Source of the DNA: Candidatus Zixiibacteriota bacterium
GTDB lineage: Bacteria > Zixibacteria > MSB-5A5 > GN15 > PGXB01
Direction: 5' to 3'
Assembly (NCBI GenBank): GCA_026397505.1
Contig: JAPLUR010000080.1
Span: forward strand, 1-33,414
Length of the DNA stretch: 33,414 nucleotides
Below the pieces are notes generated by a model. That model saw only the letters and a program-made list of their open reading frames with translations, was not told the origin of the DNA and did no database searches. The translations under genes were made by a program, and so were the position numbers. This document shows, in pieces, positions 1-7,594 of the stretch (within the stretch, counting starts at the first letter, position 1; every line of letters starts with the position of its first letter).

Positions 1-1028
1 GAATTTTCGGCCCTTCACAGGTGGCGGCCGAGATAGAGGGTTCCAAGGCTTTCGCGAAGGAGTTCATGCGGAAATATCATATTCCGACCGCATCATTCCA
101 GATTTTTACGGAAATGTCGGAAGCGATCGCTTTTGTGCGGGCGGCAGCCATGCCGATTGTGATAAAAGCGAGCGGGCTGGCGGCCGGAAAGGGAGTGGTC
201 GTGGCCCAAAATGCCGAGGAGGCGGTTCAGGCCATCGAAAAAATCATGGTTCAGAAAGTATTCGGTGATGCCGGCAGCAGCGTGGTCGTGGAGACTTACC
301 TGGAGGGGCAGGAGGTCTCGGTCATGGCCTTTACCGATGGGAAAACGGTCAAGGTTATGCTTCCCTCACAGGATCATAAACGGGTTGGCGATGGCGACAC
401 CGGCCCCAATACCGGCGGAATGGGCGCCTACAGCCCGGTCAATTTTATCGATGAGGCTACCTTGAAAATGATCAAGGAGCATATTCTGGAGCCGACCATC
501 GCCGGACTGGAAAAAGAGGGACGCAATTATAAAGGGGTATTATATGCCGGGCTGATAATGACTCAGGCGGGACCGAAGGTAATGGAATTCAATTGCCGTT
601 TCGGCGACCCGGAGACTCAGGCGGTACTGCCGCTGCTTAATTCGGATCTGGCCGACATTTTTATCGCCATTGTCGATGGCAATCTCTCTATCATCGATGA
701 GCTGGATTGGAATTCGGGCGCGGCCGCCTGTGTCGTGCTGGCCTCACGCGGTTACCCCGAAAAAGTTGAAACCGGCAAGAGGATTTTCGGTTTAAGAAGC
801 TATAGCGATATGAACTGTTATCTATTTCATTCGGGGACAAGGCGTGACGGCAAGAACTGGATCACCGCCGGTGGAAGGGTGGTCGGACTGACTGCGGTCG
901 ATCATGATTTGCCTTCGGCGCTCGCCCGAGCTTACGATGTTATCGATAATATCAAGTTCGATGGGATGATTTTCAGGACTGATATCGGCTCAAAAGCAAC
1001 AAGCCGAATGAAAAGCTATGGGATTTAG
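1..1028 (+). CDS. purD: Phosphoribosylamine-glycine ligase (GARS), 5' truncated by window edge
   Basis: This enzyme joins glycine to 5-phosphoribosylamine with ATP to make GAR, the second step of de novo purine synthesis, in the cytosol. The reading frame is open to the left edge: codons from base 3 read IFGPSQ before the first GTG, which matches the family's usual IFGPS segment. That GTG at 21 is therefore internal and about 85-95 N-terminal residues lie outside the window. What is visible is the ATP-grasp domain, with GDTGPNTGGMGAYSP and the metal/ATP-binding segment EFNCRFGDPETQ, followed by the C-terminal GARS domain ending in KFDGMIFRTDIG. The coding sequence is intact to its stop. purE follows after 3 nt, so the two form a purine operon. 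I am very sure of the function. Confidence 0.95.
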   Translation, partial: IFGPSQVAAEIEGSKAFAKEFMRKYHIPTASFQIFTEMSEAIAFVRAAAMPIVIKASGLAAGKGVVVAQNAEEAVQAIEKIMVQKVFGDAGSSVVVETYLEGQEVSVMAFTDGKTVKVMLPSQDHKRVGDGDTGPNTGGMGAYSPVNFIDEATLKMIKEHILEPTIAGLEKEGRNYKGVLYAGLIMTQAGPKVMEFNCRFGDPETQAVLPLLNSDLADIFIAIVDGNLSIIDELDWNSGAAACVVLASRGYPEKVETGKRIFGLRSYSDMNCYLFHSGTRRDGKNWITAGGRVVGLTAVDHDLPSALARAYDVIDNIKFDGMIFRTDIGSKATSRMKSYGI

Positions 1029-1031
1029 AAT

Positions 1032-1481
1032 ATGGCTAAAGTATTGATCATGATCGGGTCCAAATCGGACAGCCCCTATGCGGAGGAATGTCAGGCTCTC
1101 CTTCAGAGCCTGGGAATCGCTTCGCAGTTGGAAATATCCTCAGCCCACCGCCAGCCTGAAAGGACCGATGAACTGGCCCGGACGGCGGAAAAAGCGGGAT
1201 ATGAAGTGATTATCTGTATGGCCGGGATGGCGGCGGCACTTCCGGGTGTAGTTGCGGCCAGAACCGAACTCCCCGTTATCGGGGTACCTCTGCCGGCCTC
1301 TCTGGAGGGTCTGGATTCCCTCCTGGCAATTGCCCAGATGCCCTCGGGCGTGCCGGTGGCGACGATGGGGATCGGCAAGGCCGGCGCCAAAAATGCCGCT
1401 TTTATGGCCGCCAGAATCCTGGGGGCACGATATCCCGAAATTAGAGATAAACTTCGGCAGCAAAAAAAATTGAAAGATTGA
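1032..1481 (+). CDS. purE: N5-carboxyaminoimidazole ribonucleotide mutase, class I PurE
   Basis: PurE converts N5-CAIR, the product of PurK, to CAIR in purine synthesis. At 149 residues it has the usual length of a stand-alone class I PurE. The phosphate-binding GSKSD (residues 9-13) and the catalytic SAHR (37-40, His39) are present, as are the GVPLPASLEGLDSLL and MPSGVPVATMGIGKAGAKNA segments. One difference stands out: the glycine-rich loop normally written AGGAAHLPG reads AGMAAALPG (64-72), so the usual His is Ala69. The length and the SAHR motif argue against LarB, which has a longer N-terminal region. The start ATG lies 3 nt after the purD stop. No purK is visible; it may lie outside the window. 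Confidence 0.93.
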   Translation: MAKVLIMIGSKSDSPYAEECQALLQSLGIASQLEISSAHRQPERTDELARTAEKAGYEVIICMAGMAAALPGVVAARTELPVIGVPLPASLEGLDSLLAIAQMPSGVPVATMGIGKAGAKNAAFMAARILGARYPEIRDKLRQQKKLKD

Positions 1482-1506
1482 AAACGAATTGAATCAAAAT
1501 TGTAAA
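1478..1506 (+). promoter_or_regulatory. Weak candidate promoter before the secreted TPR gene
   Basis: TTGAAA (1478-1483, overlapping the purE stop) and TGTAAA (1501-1506) are 17 nt apart. The region is very A/T rich, so chance matches are likely. A strong ribosome binding site, AGGAAGGAG at 1515-1523, follows and supports separate translation of the gene at 1530. Confidence 0.3.
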
Positions 1507-1529
1507 ATAAAAAAAGGAAGGAGAAATTG

Positions 1530-2420
1530 ATGGCTTTGAAAATTCAATCCCGAATGGTTCTGCTGATAATTGTGGTGGCCATGTTTGTGGCATTTCTCGC
1601 CGCTCCGGCGTTTTCCGGCGATCCCAATAAGGCCAAAGAGCATTTCAACGCTGCGCTCAAGGCTTCCGGCGAGAAAAATGATACGCTGGCTATCAACGAG
1701 TACAAGCTGGCCATTCAGGAAGATGACAAGTATGTAGACGCCTATATTAATCTCGGCTCTGTTTACTTCAAAACCGAGAAATACGCCGATGCGGAAGCCA
1801 ATTTCAAGAAGGCCACTGAGGCGGATCCCCAGAATGCCGATGCCTGGGCCAATCTTGGCCGAACCTATTTCAAACTGAACAAGATTGCCGAGAGTGAAAC
1901 CGCTTTTAAGACGGCGCTGACCAACAAGGCTGACTATTATGATGTCTATAAAGACCTCGGATTGCTTTATCAATCGCAGAGCAGTTGGCCGGTTCTGGTT
2001 GAAAACATGAAAATCTTTACCGAGAAGGTCCCGACCGATTACATGGGCTTTTATTTGCTGGGAAAAGGTTATCAGGGGATGAAAAAATATCCTGATGCCA
2101 TTGCCGCCTATAACAAGTCAATCGAGCTGAATAAGGATTATTTTTATACTTACAACAGCCTGGGGAAAATCTATCAGGCCCAGGAAAATTATGCCCAGTC
2201 GTTGAAAGTGTTTGAGGAGGCGGTCCGCCTGAAACCGGAAAATTATCTGGCTGCCCGCGACCTGGCCATCTCTTTCGAACAGGTTAATCAGGGGAAGACT
2301 GACCAAATAATTACCTACTGGAACAAATTCCTGAAAGCTGCCAAGAGTAATCCCAAGGCCCAGAATTTCGTGAAAGAGGCCGAGGATCATGTCAAGGAAC
2401 TTCAGGCCCAGAAAAAATAG
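1530..2420 (+). CDS. Secreted or periplasmic TPR-repeat protein
   Basis: The product is 296 residues with a Sec-type signal peptide (hydrophobic core about residues 9-25, likely cleavage after AFS near residue 29). The rest is tandem tetratricopeptide repeats from about residue 32 to 265, for example AYINLGSVYFKTEKYADAEA, then a short charged tail. TPRs bind other proteins, so a scaffold role in the periplasm is likely, but the partner cannot be read from sequence. I chose the ATG at 1530 over the TTG at 1527 because AGGAAGGAG (1515-1523) is 6 nt upstream of it. It follows purE after 48 nt and may be read through from purDE or from its own promoter. Its 3' end faces the minus-strand gene at 2545-3789. 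Confidence 0.85.
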   Translation: MALKIQSRMVLLIIVVAMFVAFLAAPAFSGDPNKAKEHFNAALKASGEKNDTLAINEYKLAIQEDDKYVDAYINLGSVYFKTEKYADAEANFKKATEADPQNADAWANLGRTYFKLNKIAESETAFKTALTNKADYYDVYKDLGLLYQSQSSWPVLVENMKIFTEKVPTDYMGFYLLGKGYQGMKKYPDAIAAYNKSIELNKDYFYTYNSLGKIYQAQENYAQSLKVFEEAVRLKPENYLAARDLAISFEQVNQGKTDQIITYWNKFLKAAKSNPKAQNFVKEAEDHVKELQAQKK

Positions 2421-2434
2421 CTCTTCTATTTACC

Positions 2435-2469
2435 AAAAAGCGGGAACCGGCCTAAAGGCCGGTTCCCGC
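2435..2469 (-). terminator. Intrinsic terminator between convergent genes
   Basis: A perfect 13-bp stem (arms 2440-2452 and 2457-2469, loop TAAA) is followed on the minus strand by five T residues (plus-strand A run 2435-2439). It therefore best serves the minus-strand gene ending at 2545. On the plus strand the hairpin has no T tract after it but may still slow transcription past the TPR gene. Confidence 0.85.
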
Positions 2470-2544
2470 CGCTTACAATCTGCGCCCCCTCACGACAACA
2501 GGCGTCTCCGCCCTTAAGTCGTCAGGGTATCCGTAAATCCTCCC

Positions 2545-3789
2545 TCATTCGGAAAATTCCACCTTGCCGAAATCTTCCCAATCGACATCAACTTCATCAT
2601 TTCCCGTCCGGACAATGATTCCCTTGTTATCGCTATCGACATCGTTGGAGTCTTTCAGCTTAAAAATCCGGCCGTCTTTAAGAGTGACGCGACTGCTGCG
2701 TGAAGAGATTTTTTCAATCGACTTTATAAAGCCGAATTCAATATCAAAATCAATATCGCCGGAACTCCCGTCAAGCAATTCCCAGGTATATTCCTCATCA
2801 TCATCCCACTTGATATCACCGGTGAATTTATCGCCGTCTTCCGTAAAAACCGTTCCATGGAGCTTCCGCCCGCCATCAAAACTGCTGTACGCGGTACCCG
2901 GCGGTGGATCCTGAAATTCGATAATATCGAATTCATCCCAGTTTACCGTTATCCGGCCCAGAACCGGGTCGGAAATGGCAATGCCGCGATTGCCGCTGTC
3001 GATATCATTGGAATCCTCAAGTTCCAATTCCTTGCCGTCTTTCAGGATCACGCGCGAAGATTGCGATGAGGTTCTCTCAATCGATTTAATCCGGCTGAAT
3101 TCAATCTTACGGCTGTGACGGTCATCGCGACCGTCCAGAATATCGGTATCATATGCCTCATCAACATCCCAGCCGATGAAACCGGTATATTTTTCACCAC
3201 CCCGTGTTGCCACCTTTCCATAAAGTCTCTTGCCGAATTTTGATTCTGCATTGGTGGCGGGTTCGAATTCGATCCGTTCGATATCATCCCAATATAACTC
3301 GAGCGTCCCTTCGCTTTTATCTTCAATAAGTATTTCGCGATTGTCACCCCCTATGTCGGTAGAGCCGTTTTGGAGACGCAATTTCTGGCCCGATTTCAGA
3401 ATCAGTTCCACCTGGTCATCCCCATCCGGAATTAGAGTCTTGATATGCCCTATCCTGATTCCCGATTGAGCCATGTCGGTCCAATCCGAGCCGTGGAATA
3501 TATTCTTATCCGATCCTTCGCTGTAGACAGTTAACCCCATAATGGTAATTCTCCGATTCCTTCGATCTTCATCGCGGTACTTTCTGGGATGGCGATGGTC
3601 GAGATCCTTATAACCATCGAGGATGTCAACCCATGAAACCTCATTCTTATCCCAGCGTATGGCACCCTCAAGAACTTCATTATTCGAGGTATATATCTTA
3701 CCATAAATTTGACCCGGGTCGGCCACCCCCGGCAAAATTAGAAATAGAGTCAGTCCTAATGCCGCCCCCACGATGGTAATTGCTTTCAT
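2545..3789 (-). CDS. Secreted three-repeat beta-rich protein of unknown function
   Basis: I do not recognise a named family. The product is 414 residues with a signal peptide (about 1-22, cleavage likely after GVA). The mature part holds three copies of a roughly 100-residue module, at about 28-156, 188-282 and 309-412. Each copy begins with a G-K/T-V/I-x-T turn, passes through a segment like YTGFIGW and an acidic stretch ending in ILDG or LLDG, then a basic segment like IKSIERTSSQSSRVILKDGK, a D/N-rich turn, and a final strand with W-D/E-D-F/I. The first copy carries a long insertion. The protein is rich in Asp and Glu. A clear AGGAG lies about 6-11 nt before the ATG. It is downstream of the sorting-tail protein at 3927-6791 with a 137-nt gap, so it may be a separate unit. 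A role in the periplasm or cell surface is likely; no catalytic motif is visible. Confidence 0.75.
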   Translation of the reverse strand: MKAITIVGAALGLTLFLILPGVADPGQIYGKIYTSNNEVLEGAIRWDKNEVSWVDILDGYKDLDHRHPRKYRDEDRRNRRITIMGLTVYSEGSDKNIFHGSDWTDMAQSGIRIGHIKTLIPDGDDQVELILKSGQKLRLQNGSTDIGGDNREILIEDKSEGTLELYWDDIERIEFEPATNAESKFGKRLYGKVATRGGEKYTGFIGWDVDEAYDTDILDGRDDRHSRKIEFSRIKSIERTSSQSSRVILKDGKELELEDSNDIDSGNRGIAISDPVLGRITVNWDEFDIIEFQDPPPGTAYSSFDGGRKLHGTVFTEDGDKFTGDIKWDDDEEYTWELLDGSSGDIDFDIEFGFIKSIEKISSRSSRVTLKDGRIFKLKDSNDVDSDNKGIIVRTGNDEVDVDWEDFGKVEFSE

Positions 3790-3926
3790 GCCCTATCTCC
3801 TACTGTCATTATTGATTCCATTGATTATTCGACGACTTTTTGCCCCAGAAAGTTTCAGATGGCCCGAGTTAAATAGATGTGGGAGTAAGTTTTTTCGGTC
3901 TCTTTCACTGACCGATATGGCGCCGC

Positions 3927-6791
3927 CTACTTCAGGAGAACCATTTTCCTTACCTGCACCGTCTCGCCGGCCGTCAGACGATAGAAATAAATTCCGCTGG
4001 GAGCGGCCTTTCCGCCGAATAGGTTCCCGTCCCAGATGATACGTGTTCGACCAGCCGGCAGCAATCCGTCAAAAAGGCGATAAACCTCCTGCCCGAGCAG
4101 GTTGAACACGGAAACCAGGACTTTTCCCCGGCGCGGCAATTGAGCCTCGAAGGAGGTGACAGTGTTGAAAGGATTGGGATAGTTCTGACCCAGTACTACT
4201 CTTTCCGGAAGTTCATCTGCCGTGGTCTCACCGACCGACGATTGGCCGCCTATAACCACTTCGCCCGGAATGACTCTCGGAATGATCCTTTGCCCGGCCG
4301 CATTCAGCAGATAAAGAGCGCTATCGGAGGCCCCGGAATCGACTCTGGTCAATCCGGAGACCGCCCCGGCCGCAAAGAAGAGATTACATATAATATAACT
4401 TCCCGGCTGTATTGAACTGCCCCCGGCGAGTGAATCTATCATGTTGAAAAAGAGTTCCGCCAAACCATTAACGCCGCTGCTTGCGCTCCATGAAACAAAA
4501 GTGGGCAAGGCTTGATAATTCGGGACAATTGAATCAATGGAAATCATGGCGGGGTCAAAAGTGATCGGGATATACCCCCCTTTACAGGATTGATTCAGCC
4601 TCAGTTGAACCGGCATGATTCCTGTTCCTTCCGGCAGGACGTTGGCATTGATAAATTGCAGCGTATCGGCCGTTTTTAATTGCACGCTTAAGGGGATATG
4701 AATAACCTGGTTGAAAGAAGCGCTGTCAGAGAAGGTAATATCGGCAAGATAATTCTCTTTAGTCAGGGAGGCGGTAATCAATTCCACTATGACCTGGCCA
4801 TCGCCTGAACCGCGGTATTTGTCAAGGCTTATCCAGCTCTCGCTCGGCCGTGCTTCCCAATTGAGAACACCTGAACCTAAATCGCTGATCTCGACCGTAT
4901 CGCATAAAGTATCCCCGCGCCAACCTTGGAAATAAAGGGATTCGGGACGCACCGCCATATAGGGCATGTTGCCAATGAGTTCCAGAGAAACCCAGCAGGT
5001 TTCCTGCGCATTGACGGCCTCGGGCGATGACACAACGATTGGCTCGGTAAACCGGCCGTAAGCCAGCCCGGTTATATCGATGCTTACGGAGGAATATTCG
5101 GAATCGACACCGGAGGTTTTATCGAGGCTGAACCATGAGGCCGTTTCGATCGCCGACCAGGTTAGGGCGCCCGTTCCGTCATTAATGAGTTGGCATTTTT
5201 GAGGGGATGGATTTCCTATGGCGGCAAAGACCCGGAAACTCAGGGTGTCGGGAACGATTTTCAAAATGGGTGCCGTGACAGTCAATGTTACCGGCAAGAC
5301 GGTCGCTGAATCGGCATGATCAATATCAATCAGCCGTATGAATCCGGAATAGCGGCCATAAGGCAAGCTGCCCTCTCCGATCGACACCGCAAGAGTATCC
5401 GGGGTGAGACCGCTTGATGGTGCAACTGCGAGCCATCCGACCGTCGGCGCCGCCGTCCAATGCACCTGCCCCAGACCGGCGCCGGACAGCACCAGATTGT
5501 GCGATGGCGGCAGTGTACCTCCGGCCTCCATCGTAAAATTAAGGGCGGTTGGAGTGGAAATTATTCCGGGGCGGTTGTACTGTTTTATGGTCGCATAAAT
5601 ATCGAAATTTCCCGAGCGGGAATCGGCCCAGACAAAAAACAACTTATAACCATCGGAAGCCAGATCCGGCTGCAGCTGGCGACCGGCTGTCGTCTGATGG
5701 ATTTTGAATGAAGCTCCCGAGGGAAGGCCGGCCTCGTCAATAATCTGTGCATACGCATCCCATTGCCCGGCGGAGGAATCTGCCCAGGCCAGGCAAATAT
5801 TGCCGGACCAGTCAGAGGCGAGTGCCACTTCTTTCTGCGAGCGGCCGTTGTCATCCAGATTGGCTCTCGCCGACGGTCCCAGTGGCACGCCAAGGCTATC
5901 AAAACGCCGGAAAAAGATATCGGGATTCTGCGGATATGAGCCGTTGCGCCAATCGACCCAAGCGACAAAAAAGCGGCCGCGGCCATCGGCGGCCGTGACC
6001 GGAAAAGCCTGACGCGCCGTGCCCGGATCATCGCTGATTTTCTGATTGGCGCCGATCGGATTGAATAACGGGTCAAAGCGCTGGGCATAGACATCATCAT
6101 TGCCGAAACGATTATCATACCAGACAACCACAAAACCGCCGTCGGCAAAAGCCGCGACGCGCGGCGAATGCTGCTGGTAAATGCCGGCATCAGTATTGAT
6201 CTTGAAATTCTTTCCTGTCAGTTCGCCGTTGACTCCCAGCCGCTGGCCATAGATATCCCAGTTGCGATTCCTGTAATCGGACCAGACCACAACACCGGAA
6301 CCATTTGGAAAAACCGCCAGGTCAGGCGATTCACACCCCGAATCGGGAGGCTCGGAGGTAATGTTGAGATTGGCGACTGAAACCAAAGTGTCAATTTTCC
6401 CGTAGTATATATCCGGGCGAAATGGATATGTTCCATTGCGATAATCTTTCCAGACGGCGGCCCACTGCCCGAATTGGTTGCCGGCCACCGCCGGTTCAAA
6501 CCGCGGAGCGGTCGAGAATTCATCGTTTACCCGACGATTGATTCCCTGCGCTATTCCGGCACTATCGAGAAACTGACAATATATCTCGCTCCGACCATTG
6601 CGATTATCGACCCAGGCCACCACAAACCCTCCTCCCTGCCCCGCCGCGACGCGCGGCTGAAACATGTCGGACGCGGAATTATCGTCATTGATCAGGATAT
6701 CATATTTGTCCAGGGCGGATAAGGCGGCGCCGTTAATGGAAGATGCCGTTAAAACGACATAGAGAAAAAGAATGGCGGAGATGCTTTTCAT
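3927..6791 (-). CDS. Large secreted protein: beta-propeller, BACON-like, cohesin-like, Por-type sorting tail
   Basis: The product is 954 residues and surface-exposed or released. A signal peptide (about 1-22) is followed by seven propeller-like repeats (about 35-405), each with a core such as VVAWVDNRNG or VVVWYDNRFG and then a D-x-Y-x-Q strand. Three BACON-like Ig modules follow (about 410-690), marked by W-x-x-A/S-P and S-S/T-G turns. Next comes a cohesin-like domain (about 695-830) and, at the end, a FlgD-like/type IX secretion tail with QNYPNPFN, the segment ending in SGIYFYRL, and the closing MVLLK. Seven repeats fit a closed seven-bladed propeller, though this is inference. I chose the ATG at 6791 over the TTG at 6809 because it places a positive charge right before the hydrophobic core; neither has a strong ribosome binding site. 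It starts after the terminator at 6926-6967, so it is likely its own unit. Role: perhaps carbohydrate or protein binding at the surface. Confidence 0.82.
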   Translation of the reverse strand: MKSISAILFLYVVLTASSINGAALSALDKYDILINDDNSASDMFQPRVAAGQGGGFVVAWVDNRNGRSEIYCQFLDSAGIAQGINRRVNDEFSTAPRFEPAVAGNQFGQWAAVWKDYRNGTYPFRPDIYYGKIDTLVSVANLNITSEPPDSGCESPDLAVFPNGSGVVVWSDYRNRNWDIYGQRLGVNGELTGKNFKINTDAGIYQQHSPRVAAFADGGFVVVWYDNRFGNDDVYAQRFDPLFNPIGANQKISDDPGTARQAFPVTAADGRGRFFVAWVDWRNGSYPQNPDIFFRRFDSLGVPLGPSARANLDDNGRSQKEVALASDWSGNICLAWADSSAGQWDAYAQIIDEAGLPSGASFKIHQTTAGRQLQPDLASDGYKLFFVWADSRSGNFDIYATIKQYNRPGIISTPTALNFTMEAGGTLPPSHNLVLSGAGLGQVHWTAAPTVGWLAVAPSSGLTPDTLAVSIGEGSLPYGRYSGFIRLIDIDHADSATVLPVTLTVTAPILKIVPDTLSFRVFAAIGNPSPQKCQLINDGTGALTWSAIETASWFSLDKTSGVDSEYSSVSIDITGLAYGRFTEPIVVSSPEAVNAQETCWVSLELIGNMPYMAVRPESLYFQGWRGDTLCDTVEISDLGSGVLNWEARPSESWISLDKYRGSGDGQVIVELITASLTKENYLADITFSDSASFNQVIHIPLSVQLKTADTLQFINANVLPEGTGIMPVQLRLNQSCKGGYIPITFDPAMISIDSIVPNYQALPTFVSWSASSGVNGLAELFFNMIDSLAGGSSIQPGSYIICNLFFAAGAVSGLTRVDSGASDSALYLLNAAGQRIIPRVIPGEVVIGGQSSVGETTADELPERVVLGQNYPNPFNTVTSFEAQLPRRGKVLVSVFNLLGQEVYRLFDGLLPAGRTRIIWDGNLFGGKAAPSGIYFYRLTAGETVQVRKMVLLK

Positions 6792-6925
6792 CGATGAAAC
6801 TAGAAGCAATTCTGATGCCCCGGCGCCTTGTGACCCCGGGGGGAAAATCGTCGGTAATCGATTGAAAATATAATAGTTACAGTTAGGACAGATTGTGCCA
6901 CCGGGAAGTCTGACGAAAGCTGATG

Positions 6926-6967
6926 AAAAAAGGAAAACGATTCCTGATAAATCAGGAACGGTTTTCC
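6926..6967 (-). terminator. Strong intrinsic terminator of the HU/COX24-like operon
   Basis: The plus-strand segment 6932-6967 folds into a stem of 7 bp, a 2-nt internal mismatch, and 7-8 bp more, with a TAAA-type loop at 6948-6951. On the minus strand the stem is followed directly by six T residues (plus-strand A run 6926-6931). It lies 38 nt past the stop of the 31-residue gene. Confidence 0.88.
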
Positions 6968-7005
6968 TCTATATTATTCAAATGAAAAACAGCCCTGGTA
7001 GCCGC

Positions 7006-7101
7006 TTATCTTATTTTCTTTTTGTGACGATTGGCTCTTCTGCGTTTTTTCAGTTTATGAGTTTTAATCTTTTGACGTTTTCTCTTCTTCCCGCTTGGCA
7101 T
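7006..7101 (-). CDS. Tiny basic AURKAIP1/COX24-domain protein, likely ribosome-associated
   Basis: This 31-codon gene is easily missed. It starts at an ATG (7101) with a perfect GGAGG (7106-7110) 4 nt upstream and ends in TAA. The product begins MPSGKKRKRQKIKTHKLKK and ends RRRANRHKKKIR; more than half of its residues are Lys, Arg or His. This pattern matches the short bacterial AURKAIP1/COX24-domain proteins annotated in many FCB genomes. Relatives of that domain are small-subunit ribosomal proteins (mS38 in mitochondria, bS22 in mycobacteria), so binding to ribosomal RNA is the likely role. That is inference from family, since I cannot align it here. It lies 29 nt downstream of the HU gene and just before a strong terminator, so the two are probably co-transcribed. 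Confidence 0.82.
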   Translation of the reverse strand: MPSGKKRKRQKIKTHKLKKRRRANRHKKKIR

Positions 7102-7130
7102 TAAACCTCCGATTTAAACTGCCATCCGGA

Positions 7131-7415
7131 TCAGACAGGCAGTTTGGTTATCAAATTCTTGAATTCGTTGGAAGGCTTAAAAACTGGGACCTTCCTCCCG
7201 GGCACCGGAACAACATCACCGGTGCGAGGATTCCTGGCCTTTCTTGATTTCCGCAGTTTGACCTTAAAGGTTCCGAAACCACGAATCTCAATGTTGTTGC
7301 CCGATTCCATCGCCTTCTTAACAGTCTCCAAGAATGCATCAACTACCACGGCAACATCGGTCCTTGTCAAGCCGGTTCTTTCGGCAACTTTTTCCACCAG
7401 ATCTGCCTTGGTCAT
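7131..7415 (-). CDS. hup: HU/IHF-family DNA-binding protein
   Basis: HU binds and bends DNA as a dimer and organises the nucleoid. The product is 94 residues, the normal HU length. MTKADLVEKVAERTGLT forms the first helices, IEIRGFGTFKV the central strands, and RNPRTGD (61-67) carries the intercalating proline at the tip of the beta arm. VFKPSNEFK gives the C-terminal signature. I chose the ATG at 7415 because GGAGG (7421-7425) is 5 nt before it; the ATG at 7436 adds seven residues not typical of the family. A good candidate promoter lies at 7442-7471, inside that extension. The 31-residue COX24-like gene follows after 29 nt, and both end at the terminator at 6926-6967. Confidence 0.95.
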   Translation of the reverse strand: MTKADLVEKVAERTGLTRTDVAVVVDAFLETVKKAMESGNNIEIRGFGTFKVKLRKSRKARNPRTGDVVPVPGRKVPVFKPSNEFKNLITKLPV

Positions 7416-7441
7416 CTCATCCTCCCTCGGTAACATGCTGG

Positions 7442-7471
7442 ATTATTCATATCGACTATTCTCAAAGTCAA
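7442..7471 (-). promoter_or_regulatory. Candidate sigma-70 type promoter for the HU operon
   Basis: On the minus strand TTGACT (7466-7471) and AATAAT (7442-7447) are 18 nt apart, each one mismatch from consensus. The expected start, near 7434, leaves a short leader with the GGAGG at 7421-7425. This also supports the HU start at 7415, since the upstream ATG at 7436 would sit at the transcription start. Confidence 0.5.
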
Positions 7472-7594
7472 AATGTTTTTCCCTTATCTCAATTGCTCTT
7501 TCGATGCCTTTATACTTTACGACGCCTTAAGCCTTTGACAGAAATCGCGTTAAACTAAGAAATTTGTTTAAGCAAATCAATATATTTTTAATAT

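Noticed and set aside
21-1028. GTG at 21 as the true start of purD
   Set aside because: The frame is open to the window edge and the upstream codons encode the conserved IFGPS segment, so the gene is simply cut by the window.
1032-1481. PurE-like gene being larB (nickel-pincer cofactor synthesis)
   Set aside because: The length is that of stand-alone PurE, the SAHR motif is intact, and it follows purD in an operon.
3890-3914. Hairpin CGGTC/GACCG next to a T run as a terminator
   Set aside because: The T run precedes the stem on the plus strand and becomes an A run after it on the minus strand, so it does not form an intrinsic terminator in either direction.
3927-6791. Glycoside hydrolase or sialidase in the propeller region
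   Set aside because: The repeats lack the Asp-box pattern (S-x-D-x-G-x-T-W), and no catalytic residues are recognisable.
7562-7577. Near-palindrome ATTTG...CAAAT upstream of HU as an operator
   Set aside because: It is imperfect at the centre, lies in a very A/T-rich stretch, and is about 90 nt upstream of the candidate promoter; chance is the simpler explanation.
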